Below, piece after piece: positions 8,554-16,884 of a stretch of 64,000 nt of DNA (the stretch's first letter is position 1; every line of letters begins with the position of its first letter). This stretch comes from Leclercia adecarboxylata (GTDB lineage Bacteria; Pseudomonadota; Gammaproteobacteria; Enterobacterales; Enterobacteriaceae). Location of the stretch: assembly GCF_006171285.1 (NCBI RefSeq), contig NZ_CP040889.1, positions 2,418,001 to 2,482,000 of the forward strand. The letters are read 5' to 3'. The translations under genes were made by a program, and so were the position numbers. The notes under the pieces are model-generated. The model worked only from the letters and a program-made list of their open reading frames with translations, had not been told where the DNA came from and ran no database searches.

Positions 8554-9764
8554 TGAAAGTCTTACTGGTGAATAAGTTCTTCTTTATCAAAGGAGGAGCT
8601 GAAACGGTCTATTTTCAGGAACGCAACATGCTGAAAGAGGCCGGCGTGGAGGTGATCGATTTCTCGATGCAGCATGAGAAAAACTTTCCCTCTGACTATG
8701 CGGACTACTTTGTCACCAACGTGGATTACCATACAGAGGGTGGTCTGCTGGCGGGGGCTAAAACCGCCATCAACTTTATTCACAACCGGGAAGCCTGCAA
8801 AAAAATGCGGGCGCTGCTGGAGCAGACGCGCCCGGAGATCGTCCACTTCCACAATATCTATCACCAGCTGACGCCAGCGCTGATCAAGGTCGCCCGGGAT
8901 TTTGGCTGTAAGACGGTGTTAACCGCCCACGACTATAAAATTATGTGCCCGTCGTACTCCATGCTGCGCGACGGCAAGGTGTGCGATGCCTGCGTGACCG
9001 GCACCGTGTTCAATGCGTTTCGCTATCGCTGCCAGGAGGGTTCGGCGGCGAAGAGCCTGCTGCTCTCCTTAGAGGCCACCTGGCAGTACATCGCGCAAAA
9101 TTACCAGGCGCTGGACGTGATTGTCTCCCCGAGCGAATTTTTGCGTAACGAGCTGAAGCGCTCGCTGCCGAAGTCCCGTATCGAGGTCATTGTGAACGGC
9201 ATCGACGACGGTAAGCCGCCAGAAGAGAGCCCCGATGAGTCGTATCTGCTCTACGTCGGGCGCCTGAGCCGCGAAAAAGGGGTGCCGACGCTGACCCGGG
9301 CGCATCAGCTTATGCGCAACAAAATGCCGTTAAAAGTGGTCGGCCACGGGCCGCTGCATGACGACATGGTTAAGAACTTCCCCGATGCGGAATTCCTGGG
9401 CTATGTGCAGCAGGGACCGGGGCTGGATGCGTTGATTAAAAACGCCCGGGCGGTGGTGCTGCCCTCAGAATGTTATGAGAACTGCTCGATGGCGGTGCTG
9501 GAGGCGATGTCGTTCGCCCGGCCGGTGGTGGGGGCCCGCATTGGCGGCATCCCGGAGCAGATTCGACACGGTGTGGAAGGATTGCTGTTTGAACCTGGCA
9601 ACGCTCAGGATCTGGCCGATGCGCTGGACGTGATAGCGGAAAACCCGCAGCAGGCCCGGGAGATGGGGCTGAGAGGCCGGGAACGGCTTTGCCAGAAATA
9701 CTCACTGCGTAAGCACATGGAAACGTTGCAGTCGCTGTACCGCGAGCTGCTCGACGGGCGATAA
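8553..9764 (+). CDS. Glycosyltransferase family 4 (GT-B)
   Basis: 403 residues, start overlapping the upstream stop (TAATG). The N-terminal Rossmann domain carries NKFFFIKGGAETVYFQ, and the C-terminal domain carries LLYVGRLSREKGVPTL and the E-x7-E region PSECYENCSMAVLEAMSF typical of retaining GT4 enzymes. It contains a Cys-rich insertion (MCPSYSMLRDGKVCDACVTG, then CQEG) seen in a subset of GT4 proteins that bind a structural metal. Probably a cytoplasmic repeat-unit transferase. Confidence 0.87.
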   Translation: MKVLLVNKFFFIKGGAETVYFQERNMLKEAGVEVIDFSMQHEKNFPSDYADYFVTNVDYHTEGGLLAGAKTAINFIHNREACKKMRALLEQTRPEIVHFHNIYHQLTPALIKVARDFGCKTVLTAHDYKIMCPSYSMLRDGKVCDACVTGTVFNAFRYRCQEGSAAKSLLLSLEATWQYIAQNYQALDVIVSPSEFLRNELKRSLPKSRIEVIVNGIDDGKPPEESPDESYLLYVGRLSREKGVPTLTRAHQLMRNKMPLKVVGHGPLHDDMVKNFPDAEFLGYVQQGPGLDALIKNARAVVLPSECYENCSMAVLEAMSFARPVVGARIGGIPEQIRHGVEGLLFEPGNAQDLADALDVIAENPQQAREMGLRGRERLCQKYSLRKHMETLQSLYRELLDGR

Positions 9765-9765
9765 C

Positions 9766-10878
9766 ATGGCAAAAAAAATCACGGTGTTGGGTACCCGCGG
9801 GATCCCCGATGTATTGGGCGGCGTCGAAACCCACTGTCAGCATCTCTATCCGGCTATTCGCCAGCAGTATGACGTGGAGATTTGCGTCATTGCCCGGTCT
9901 CCCTATGTACCTTACCGGCGCTCGAGCTACAAAAACGTCGAGACGCTGGCGCTGTGGGCACCTAAAAAACGCAGTTTTGAGGCCATCGTGCACTCTGTTA
10001 TCGCTGCGTTGAGGACATTCTTCGATCGATCCGATATTGTTCATGTTCACGCCATCGGACCCGGCCTCGTGGTGCCGCTGTTACGCCTGCTGGGCAAACG
10101 CGTGGTCTTTACCCATCATGGGCCGGACTACGATCGCCAGAAGTGGGGCAAGACGGCGAAAAAAATCCTGATGCTCGGTGAGAAAGTGGCGGTGAAGTAC
10201 GCCAGTGAAGTGATTGTGATTTCCGAGGTGATCAACCAGCTGATCCAGCAGAAATACTACCGCTATGATGCGCATCTGATTTATAACGGCGTGAAGGTGC
10301 CAGAACCGCTGGATAACGAGACGATTGACAGGATCCTCGGGCGGTATGATCTGCAGCCCGGGGGCTATATCGTGATGGTCGGGCGATTCGTTGAAGAGAA
10401 GGGGATGCATGACGCCATCGCCGCGTATCAACAGTCGGGCCTGACGTTGCCGCTGGTGCTGGTGGGGGATTCGGATCACCCCTCGGAATACAGTTTGCGT
10501 CTGAAGCAGCTCGCGTTTGAGACGCCGGGCGTGGTGATGACGGGATTTTTAAAAGGTGAGGAGTTGCAGGTTGTCTTCTCTCAGGCTTCACTCTTTGTGA
10601 TGCCGTCGTACCATGAGGGGCTGCCCATTGCGCTACTGGAGGCGATGTCCTACTCGCTCCCGGTGGTGGTAAGCGATATTCTGCCCAATCTCGAGGTCGG
10701 CTTACCGGATGAGACCAGCTTTAAGCTGGGGAACATCGCGGATTTAGCCCGGAAAATGGCAAGCCAGGCGAACCTGCCGCGCGTGGATTACGGTGATTTT
10801 CTGAAGCGTTACAACTGGGACGAAATCGCCAGAAAAACCGTCTCTGTCTACCATAAAATAGATAAAACAATAGGTTAA
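9766..10878 (+). CDS. Glycosyltransferase family 4 with DUF1972-type N-terminus
   Basis: 370 residues, starting one base after the previous stop. The N-terminus KITVLGTRGIPDVLGGVETH is characteristic of DUF1972/WchF-type glycosyltransferases, some of which are rhamnosyltransferases. The C-terminal half has IVMVGRFVEEKGMHDA and the E-x7-E motif in PSYHEGLPIALLEAMSY. Expected to add a further sugar of the repeat unit in the cytoplasm. The rhamnose link is only a family tendency; no rml genes are visible in this window. Confidence 0.86.
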   Translation: MAKKITVLGTRGIPDVLGGVETHCQHLYPAIRQQYDVEICVIARSPYVPYRRSSYKNVETLALWAPKKRSFEAIVHSVIAALRTFFDRSDIVHVHAIGPGLVVPLLRLLGKRVVFTHHGPDYDRQKWGKTAKKILMLGEKVAVKYASEVIVISEVINQLIQQKYYRYDAHLIYNGVKVPEPLDNETIDRILGRYDLQPGGYIVMVGRFVEEKGMHDAIAAYQQSGLTLPLVLVGDSDHPSEYSLRLKQLAFETPGVVMTGFLKGEELQVVFSQASLFVMPSYHEGLPIALLEAMSYSLPVVVSDILPNLEVGLPDETSFKLGNIADLARKMASQANLPRVDYGDFLKRYNWDEIARKTVSVYHKIDKTIG

Positions 10879-10880
10879 AA

Positions 10881-11288
10881 TTGACCAGTAAGCCCAGAAA
10901 CCCGATAGTTATCGATCGTTTTTATGAAGTGCTTGATAAGAACGTTGCCGCTCAGCTGACCCCAGAGCAAAAAGAGGAGATTGAGGACGCCATCGTTTCG
11001 ATTACCCTGGCATCGCGGCATAGGATCGATTTCCGTAAAAGTTTTCCTTTCTTCGGCAAACGCCTCTATATGGTGTTCTTACTGGGACGGGACCTCCGCG
11101 CGCGTTCCCGCCCGGAGTCAAAACTGTCACGCATCGTGGTGACCTTCCTCATCCTGTTCGCCACGCTGTTCCTGCTGTGCTGCGTGCTGCTGACGCTGTA
11201 CATGATCAAATCGGCGCTGGGAATAGACGTCTTCCAGAACTTCCACGTCGGGATCTGGGACTGGTGGCTCAGTCTTAAATATCAGTAA
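10881..11288 (+). CDS. Small membrane protein of the exopolysaccharide operon, unknown function
   Basis: 135 residues from a TTG start two bases after the GT4 stop; no in-frame ATG exists before residue 63. The N-terminal half is soluble with an acidic helix (LTPEQKEEIEDAIVSITLAS) and then basic residues (about 46-82). One long membrane helix spans about residues 84-109, followed by a Trp-rich tail (GIWDWWLSLKYQ). It is the last gene of the forward run, directly before a hairpin terminator. Not recognised. Position suggests a small accessory or anchor for the polymer assembly complex. The start codon is uncertain. Confidence 0.6.
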   Translation: MTSKPRNPIVIDRFYEVLDKNVAAQLTPEQKEEIEDAIVSITLASRHRIDFRKSFPFFGKRLYMVFLLGRDLRARSRPESKLSRIVVTFLILFATLFLLCCVLLTLYMIKSALGIDVFQNFHVGIWDWWLSLKYQ

Positions 11289-11290
11289 AA

Positions 11291-11316
11291 AAACAGGTGC
11301 CTGATGGCACCTGTTT
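11291..11316. terminator. Bidirectional intrinsic terminator
   Basis: An 11-bp stem (AAACAGGTGCC / GGCACCTGTTT) with a 4-base loop, preceded by an A-run and followed by T-rich sequence. It lies between the convergent ends of the exopolysaccharide operon and galE and suits both strands. Confidence 0.85.
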
Positions 11317-11329
11317 GCTCAGCTGAACG

Positions 11330-12346
11330 TCAGGCGTTGTAACCCCCGGGATTGTTCTTCTGCCAGTTCCAGGCGTCGCGCATCATCTCGTCCAGGTTGC
11401 GCGTGGCCTGCCATCCCAGCTGCTGGCGCGCCAGCGACGAATCCGACCAGCACTCTGCCACGTCGCCGGAACGCCTGCCGACGATGCGGTAATTGATCCT
11501 GGTCTGGGCGGCTTTTTCGAATGCCTTGATCAGGTCAATTACCGAATACCCGACGCCGGTGCCGAGGTTGATGACCTTGAACGCCTCGCCTTCGTCTTTA
11601 TGATCCAGCGCGGCCAGATGGCCGTGGGCCAGATCCATCACATGAATGTAATCCCGAACGCCGGTTCCGTCAGGCGTCGGATAGTCGTCGCCGAAGACGG
11701 TCAGGCACTCCAGCTTGCCGATAGCAACCTGAGAAATATAGGGCACAAGATTATTGGGAATACCGTTCGGATCTTCTCCCAGGCGCCCGGAAGGGTGCGC
11801 ACCCACCGGATTAAAATAGCGCAGACAGGTGATCCTGAATTGCGGTTGCGCGGCCGCGAAATCCCGCAAAATCTGCTCTACCATCAGCTTGGAGGTGCCG
11901 TACGGGTTCGTGGTACCGCCGGTGCGGGACTTCTCGCTCAGGGGAACGGCGTCAGGATTGCCATAAACCGTGGCCGACGAGCTGAATATTAAACTGGTCA
12001 CGCCTGCCCGCTGCATTTCATCCAGAAGGACCATCGTCCCGACCACATTGTTTTCATAATAGGCGAGCGGCTGGGCGATAGATTCGGAAACAGATTTAAG
12101 GCCCGCGAAGTGGATAACGTCGGTAATGGTATGTTGAGTGAAAAGCGTTTTTAACGCGTCGCGATCGAGAATATCAGCGATATGAACCACCGGCTGTTTT
12201 CCCGTTAATTCTGCAACCCGGATTAACGACTCCTGCGAAGCATTAGAGAGATTATCTATGACAACGACCTCTTCTCCTCGCTCCAGTAATGTCAGCACCG
12301 TATGTGAACCAATATAGCCTGCACCGCCCGTAACCAGAATTGCCAT
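11330..12346 (-). CDS. galE: UDP-glucose 4-epimerase
   Basis: 338 residues from the ATG at 12346, which has a GGGGGA ribosome-binding site; a longer frame upstream lacks family similarity. Short-chain dehydrogenase fold: the NAD-binding GGAGYIGSH at the N-terminus, the catalytic Ser in SSSATVYG and the YxxxK motif YGTSK. Full length for GalE (338 in E. coli). It interconverts UDP-glucose and UDP-galactose in the cytoplasm. Since enterics also carry galE in the gal operon, this is probably a dedicated copy supplying UDP-galactose to the adjacent polysaccharide pathway (inference). Confidence 0.93.
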   Translation of the reverse strand: MAILVTGGAGYIGSHTVLTLLERGEEVVVIDNLSNASQESLIRVAELTGKQPVVHIADILDRDALKTLFTQHTITDVIHFAGLKSVSESIAQPLAYYENNVVGTMVLLDEMQRAGVTSLIFSSSATVYGNPDAVPLSEKSRTGGTTNPYGTSKLMVEQILRDFAAAQPQFRITCLRYFNPVGAHPSGRLGEDPNGIPNNLVPYISQVAIGKLECLTVFGDDYPTPDGTGVRDYIHVMDLAHGHLAALDHKDEGEAFKVINLGTGVGYSVIDLIKAFEKAAQTRINYRIVGRRSGDVAECWSDSSLARQQLGWQATRNLDEMMRDAWNWQKNNPGGYNA

Positions 12347-12467
12347 AATAAATCCCCCAAAAAGCCCGCATCCGTCCGCGCACCGGGGTGGCGGAATATA
12401 GACGCTCTTTTGCAGTTTTTTATCCTGTGACACTGGTTAGGTTAGTGCTAATTCCCCATATTGTCAC

Positions 12468-13394
12468 TTAGCTAAAAAGACGCTTTCGGTGATTAACCAT
12501 AACTTTATACGTCAGCTTTTTAAGCGTGGAGAGCAGGCTGAAGGTCAGGTGTTTTGTATCGTAGACAATATAGTTATCGGTAAAGTTTAAGGTGTGAATA
12601 CCGTCACTGTTATTAATCGACGAACTTATTTTGCCTACCAGTTTCTCTTCATATTTATGCGGAGTCAGGCTGGTCAATTCCTTGATGAAGATAGACTTTC
12701 CATAAAAGCCAGGATTGCACTCCTGGGTAAAGAGGTAGGTTTTGTCGTTGATCGAGTACGGCTTGCCGGCACCTCTGGCATGAACATTACAGATATCCAG
12801 GGCCGGGGAGATTTGCTTCCAGTCGCCGAGAATGCCCTCTGAGGTGTGGATCACCAGCTCGTTATCCAGCGTGGTGGAGACCAGGTAGTTCACGCCGTTC
12901 AGCTCAAAGACCACGTTATCCGTCACGGCTATATCGGAGACCAGCACTTTGACCTTTTCCCAGCGCGCGGGGAAATCGACGGACTGGAAAAGAATGACCT
13001 CTTTTCTCTCTGACGACTCGGGGATCATGAACAGTTTACCCTCGAGTTCAAACAGGAACGGAAAAGAGAGATGGCATTTTAAGTCGTCAAAGCCTTCAAG
13101 CTTAACGTCGTCCATCTCCTGAAGGTCTTTATTCAGGATACGGCAACGCAGAATGCCCTTAGAGTTGAGGAAGGAGAAAGCTTCATAAAAAACATACAGT
13201 CGATCGCCTTTATCTATAATAAAAGGATCGGCCTGGAAGATATATTTTTTATCAAGCTGCTGTGCTTTAGCGTTACAAAGAATATCCAGCGTGTTTTCCG
13301 GGAAAACATGCTGGCCGTGGCTGTTTATGACCATGATGTCCCAGGACTCATGGAAGAACAGCTTTTTGATTAGCTTGTTATTTTTATTGAACAT
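12468..13394 (-). CDS. GINT1 N-terminal-domain-like protein, probable carbohydrate-active enzyme
   Basis: 308 residues, no signal peptide or membrane segment. The repeated blades (FQADPFIIDKGDRLYVFYEA, then LSFPFLFELEGKLFMIPESS, then DNVVFELNGVNYLVSTT) are those of a five-bladed beta-propeller similar to GH43/GH32 folds. The motif set resembles the bacterial proteins annotated as 'glucosamine inositolphosphorylceramide transferase 1 N-terminal domain', often found in polysaccharide loci. It is transcribed toward galE, 121 bp away, and away from the DUF4832-like gene. It could be a transferase or a sugar-binding/hydrolysing protein; catalysis cannot be settled from sequence. Confidence 0.65.
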   Translation of the reverse strand: MFNKNNKLIKKLFFHESWDIMVINSHGQHVFPENTLDILCNAKAQQLDKKYIFQADPFIIDKGDRLYVFYEAFSFLNSKGILRCRILNKDLQEMDDVKLEGFDDLKCHLSFPFLFELEGKLFMIPESSERKEVILFQSVDFPARWEKVKVLVSDIAVTDNVVFELNGVNYLVSTTLDNELVIHTSEGILGDWKQISPALDICNVHARGAGKPYSINDKTYLFTQECNPGFYGKSIFIKELTSLTPHKYEEKLVGKISSSINNSDGIHTLNFTDNYIVYDTKHLTFSLLSTLKKLTYKVMVNHRKRLFS

Positions 13395-13622
13395 TTCACC
13401 ATGCTACTCATGATAAAAATTGATAAAACCAGAAATAAGCGGTGTCTGTTAGCCCAGAGGTATGATAGATGAATCCTGACACTCACTTTTCCCGCGCAGT
13501 AACATATCAACATTAGTTCCTTTCAGGTTTATGGAAATAGTCAATTCGTGTGAGTCCGGGAATATATTCTGTGAAATAAAATGTTATTTATAAGAAGTAA
13601 GTCACTGTAAAAAGGGGATTCA

Positions 13623-15047
13623 ATGCGCTTAAACGATCTGCCATGCAGTAAAAATGGGTTGTTACTGCTTATCGCCGGAGCGCTGATGTTCTCTTCGGGT
13701 TGGGCCTGCGCTGAAAGTGCAGAAACCTTGCAGACGGTGAATCCGCCCGCCATTAGCGGCCCCCTGGCTAATCCCGGGAACGGCGTGGCCCGTTTTCACG
13801 ATCAGGACTTAAACCTTGCGGATTATCCGGCGACGGGCCTCGAATATCGGCGCTATTACTGGAGCGAGGTTGAACCGCGAGAAGGGCAGTACAATTTTGC
13901 GCTGGTGGATGAGGGGTTTGCGGCGGCGGCTGCGCATCAACCGCCCATGAACGTCGGGCTGCGCTTTATGATCCTCGATGGGCCGGAGTCAGGCTCTGAG
14001 ATCCCCCAGTGGCTGATCGACAAAGGGATTAAAGGCACCTGGACGCCGGATCATAAAACCTTTGCCCCCGATCTGGACGATCCTACCTATATTGCCTACG
14101 CCCGGCGGCTTCTGCAGGCGTTTGGCGCGCGGTACAACAATAACCCGGAGCTGGCTTTCATCGACATTGGGATGGTGGGCGCCTGGGGGGAGTGGCATAA
14201 CAGCAACTTCCCGAACCTGCCGCCGTTGCAGGAGCGCTATTCCCCCGCGCTGCTCAACCGTTACGTTGATATGCATTTCAGTGCCTTCCCTGACACGCCT
14301 AAGATCATGCTGATCAACGGCTATGATTCCGTCGCCTATGCAGCGAAAAAAGGGGCGGGCTGGCGGGCGGACTGCTGGGGAGACTGGCGCAACTTCAGCC
14401 CTACCTGGAGCCATATGGCCAATGATTACCCGGAGCGTATTACGGCGGCGCAGGCGGCCTGGCCGGGATTCAACGACGCCTGGAAAAAAGCGCCCGTCAG
14501 CCTGGAGATTTGCGGCCATATGGCGGAATGGCTGACCGAGCAAAAGTACTCTCGCGAAGAGGTACAGGCGACCTTTGACTGGGCGCTGGCGCAGCATGCC
14601 AGCACCCTGAATATCAAATCCACTGAAATACCGAAGGTGTATCGCGATATCGTCGACAAGGCGCTGACTAAAATAGGTTACCGCTTCCGGGTGGTGTCGC
14701 TGACGCATCCGGCGAGTGCGCGTGCGGGGCAGGCCCTGTCGCTCACCAGTCAATGGTCAAACGATGGCGTGGCGCCGATTTATCTGCGTTATACCCTCGC
14801 CTGGCGCCTGCAGGACCAGCGCGGGAGCACGGTCGCCCAGGGCAGCGCCGGGGATGATATCCGCCAGTGGCTGCCGGGCAGGCACAGTTCGGCTTATCAG
14901 CTGGCAACGCCGCGTAACCTTTCGGCCGGACGCTATCAGCTGGACGTGGCGCTGGTGGATAAAAACAACACAGCGCGGATCCAGCTCGCTAACGAGGGGA
15001 AACTGAGTGATGGCTGGTATCGGCTGTCGTCGGTCGTGATTAACTGA
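13623..15047 (+). CDS. Secreted DUF4832-like TIM-barrel protein, putative glycoside hydrolase
   Basis: 474 residues with an N-terminal signal peptide ending near SSGWACA|ES, so periplasmic or exported. Residues about 50-340 look like a (beta/alpha)8 barrel of the beta-galactosidase/GH42-like type: GLEYRRYYWSEVEPREGQYN, MNVGLRFMILDGPES and NPELAFIDIGMVGAWGEWH, the last with a candidate acid/base Glu. The C-terminal 120 residues form a beta-sandwich (LTSQWSNDGVAPIYLRYTLA), as in DUF4832 proteins. Next to a polymer synthesis operon it could trim or degrade the polysaccharide (inference). No such activity is known to me for this family. A terminator follows the stop. Confidence 0.7.
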   Translation: MRLNDLPCSKNGLLLLIAGALMFSSGWACAESAETLQTVNPPAISGPLANPGNGVARFHDQDLNLADYPATGLEYRRYYWSEVEPREGQYNFALVDEGFAAAAAHQPPMNVGLRFMILDGPESGSEIPQWLIDKGIKGTWTPDHKTFAPDLDDPTYIAYARRLLQAFGARYNNNPELAFIDIGMVGAWGEWHNSNFPNLPPLQERYSPALLNRYVDMHFSAFPDTPKIMLINGYDSVAYAAKKGAGWRADCWGDWRNFSPTWSHMANDYPERITAAQAAWPGFNDAWKKAPVSLEICGHMAEWLTEQKYSREEVQATFDWALAQHASTLNIKSTEIPKVYRDIVDKALTKIGYRFRVVSLTHPASARAGQALSLTSQWSNDGVAPIYLRYTLAWRLQDQRGSTVAQGSAGDDIRQWLPGRHSSAYQLATPRNLSAGRYQLDVALVDKNNTARIQLANEGKLSDGWYRLSSVVIN

Positions 15048-15073
15048 AGGATTTGGCTGAAAGCTGAAAAGCA

Positions 15074-15099
15074 AAAAACCAGCCCTAAGGCTGGTTTTT
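15074..15099 (+). terminator. Intrinsic terminator of the DUF4832-like gene
   Basis: An 11-bp stem (AAAAACCAGCC / GGCTGGTTTTT) with a CTAA loop and a T-run on the plus strand, 26 bp after the stop codon. It can also serve the minus strand. Confidence 0.85.
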
Positions 15100-15100
15100 C

Positions 15101-15174
15101 TAAATAGTGGTGCCAGTCCGGCTCTGTAAAAGCAAAAACCCGCCTAAAAGGCGGGTTCTTTAAATAGTGGTGCC
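15101..15174. repeat. Direct repeat of the tRNA-Phe 3' end plus terminator
   Basis: The 14-bp word TAAATAGTGGTGCC occurs at 15101-15114 and again at 15161-15174, where it covers the CCA end and last bases of tRNA-Phe. Each copy is preceded by a similar AAAAGC-A-run-plus-hairpin module (15065-15099 and 15127-15157). This looks like a decayed second tRNA tail or an attachment-site remnant at the edge of the polysaccharide block. Confidence 0.55.
15137..15157 (-). terminator. Terminator of tRNA-Phe
   Basis: Stem AACCCGCC / GGCGGGTT with a 5-base loop, 11 bp beyond the CCA end of the tRNA in its direction of transcription, followed on the minus strand by a T-run (TTTTTGC). Confidence 0.85.
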
Positions 15175-15243
15175 CGGACTCGGAATCGAACCAAGGACAC
15201 GGGGATTTTCAATCCCCTGCTCTACCGACTGAGCTATCCGGGC
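15168..15243 (-). tRNA. pheU: tRNA-Phe (GAA)
   Basis: 76 nt including the encoded CCA. The minus strand begins GCCCGGATAGCTCAG and has the anticodon loop TTGAAAA with GAA, and a GGTTCGATTCC T-loop. The acceptor stem GCCCGGA pairs with TCCGGGC. Position next to yjdC/dsbD is that of pheU in E. coli. tRNA-Phe is a frequent island integration site, and here an exopolysaccharide block abuts its 3' end. Confidence 0.97.
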
Positions 15244-15253
15244 AACGAGGCGC

Positions 15254-15282
15254 ATTAAACCGTAATCGCGTACGGTCGTCAA
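15254..15282 (-). promoter_or_regulatory. Sigma-70 promoter of tRNA-Phe
   Basis: On the minus strand TTGACG (15277-15282) and TTTAAT (15254-15259) are separated by 17 bp and followed by a GC-rich GCGCC discriminator, as in stringently controlled tRNA promoters. The tRNA begins 10 bp downstream of the -10 box. Confidence 0.8.
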
Positions 15283-15414
15283 CCTTATTTCGGGAAACCC
15301 TGTTCAACTGCTTAAGATTGCGGCAATCTGTCGGTTTGCGCGGCGATTTTGCACAAATCTTCCAGACAGAAAGATACGCTCGGGCAATGCTGGCAGCGAA
15401 AAAGGGGAGCGACA

Positions 15415-16257
15415 GTGAACGACTGGCTTGAACTGCGACAGCATGCGGATACAGGAATTGAAACGATCAAGGCGCACTTTGAAGGGCATGCCTACGATCC
15501 GCACTGGCACGACAGCTATCTGGTGGGCATCACCCTGAGCGGTACCCAGCAGTTCCATTGCCGTCGTGAGCGCCATCGTAGCCATCCGGGTGATGCGTTT
15601 CTGCTTGAGCCGGGTGAGATCCACGACGGCGACGCTCCTGTCGCAGGCGGCTTCACCTATCTGACCTTCTACCTCGACGAGCGCTGGCTGACCGATACCC
15701 TGCATGGCCTGTATGAATCCACCCCCGGCAGTTATTCCCTGCATTTCACGCAAACCTTGACCCGCGAGCCGCAGCTTGTGCGTATCATTGGCGACACCTT
15801 TGCCACGCTGCACAACGACGAGATGAAAATCGTGCAGCAAAGCACGATGGATAATCTGCTGGCCCAGCTCACGTCACACTGCTACTGGCGCAAAAAACTC
15901 CCCTCGCAACTGCAGAGCGCGGCGGTAGCGCACCGGGCGCGGGACTATCTCTATGCGCATCTGGGCGACAATATTGGTCTTTCCGATCTGGCACGGGAGA
16001 CCGGCACCGATCGCTTTACGCTTACCCGCTGCTTCAAGCGCGAGTTTCATCTGGCGCCCCATGCCTGGCTCATTCAGCTGCGGCTGGCAAAAGCACGGCA
16101 GCTTCTGGCGCGTGGGGATCAGCCTGTCGATGTGGCGGCGGCGCTGGGGTTTGCCGATCAAAGCCATTTAGGGCGCTGGTTCCAGCGTGCCTATCGCATT
16201 ACGCCCGCCCACTACCGGCGGTTATGCACAAACCTTCCAGACGTTTCCAGAAAATAG
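15415..16257 (+). CDS. AraC-family transcriptional regulator
   Basis: 280 residues from a GTG at 15415 with an AGGGGAG ribosome-binding site; an upstream ATG in frame has no such site. The N-terminal cupin domain has a metal/ligand-type patch (HWHDSYLVGITLSG, LLEPGEIHDG). The C-terminal 100 residues hold two helix-turn-helix motifs (LSDLARETGTDRFTLTRCFK and VDVAAALGFADQSHLGRWF). It lies 36 bp upstream of a LysE-type exporter, so it probably controls it in response to a small ligand. Neither gene is at this site in E. coli K-12. Confidence 0.88.
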   Translation: MNDWLELRQHADTGIETIKAHFEGHAYDPHWHDSYLVGITLSGTQQFHCRRERHRSHPGDAFLLEPGEIHDGDAPVAGGFTYLTFYLDERWLTDTLHGLYESTPGSYSLHFTQTLTREPQLVRIIGDTFATLHNDEMKIVQQSTMDNLLAQLTSHCYWRKKLPSQLQSAAVAHRARDYLYAHLGDNIGLSDLARETGTDRFTLTRCFKREFHLAPHAWLIQLRLAKARQLLARGDQPVDVAAALGFADQSHLGRWFQRAYRITPAHYRRLCTNLPDVSRK

Positions 16258-16293
16258 CGGCAATGTCAGGGCTCTTATCAAAAGGAGCCACCT

Positions 16294-16884
16294 GTGAATC
16301 TGATCCCGTTTCTGCTGTTTGCTTTTGTCGCCTCGATAACGCCGGGCCCTACCAATATCCTGATTCTGACCAACAGTCAGCACCACGGTGTGAAGGCAAC
16401 CCTGCCTGCGCTGGTTAGCGCCTGCGCGGCAGCCAGTGCCATTGTGCTGATTTCGGGGGCCGGAGCGGGTGAGCTGCTGCATCAGTATCCGCTGGTGCGT
16501 CAGGGGATGAGCTGGGCCGGGGTGTTGTGGTTGAGCTGGATGAGCTGGCAGTTGTTTTGCGCACCCGCGGCTAACTTATCCGGTAATACGCCTACCCGGT
16601 TTACCGCGCGTGCGGCGGCACTCTTGCAGGTGATCAATCCTAAAACCTGGATGATGGCGCTGGCGGTAGTCAGCCTGTTTGCTCCTGCGGGGGGGCATGT
16701 ATTACGGGACGTCGCGCTGATGGCGCTCTGGTTTTTACTGATTTCAGTGGCCTGCCTGCTGTGCTGGGCATGGCTGGGAAAAGCAGTGAACAGGCTGTTT
16801 CGCACCACTGCGGCAATGGTGCGTTTCCAGCGCCTGATGGCGCTGTGCCTCTTTATTTCTGCCTGGGCGGGAATGCTGGCTTAA
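16294..16884 (+). CDS. LysE/RhtB-family amino-acid exporter
   Basis: 196 residues, GTG start at 16294 after AAGGAG. The N-terminal signature [20 protein letters not shown] is the PGP motif of LysE/RhtB translocators. Five to six hydrophobic helices fit the family (about 200 residues). An inner-membrane efflux protein for an amino acid or related metabolite. It probably forms an operon with the AraC-type regulator. Its stop overlaps the convergent yjdC stop within CTTAAG. Substrate unknown. Confidence 0.87.
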   Translation: MNLIPFLLFAFVASITPGPTNILILTNSQHHGVKATLPALVSACAAASAIVLISGAGAGELLHQYPLVRQGMSWAGVLWLSWMSWQLFCAPAANLSGNTPTRFTARAAALLQVINPKTWMMALAVVSLFAPAGGHVLRDVALMALWFLLISVACLLCWAWLGKAVNRLFRTTAAMVRFQRLMALCLFISAWAGMLA

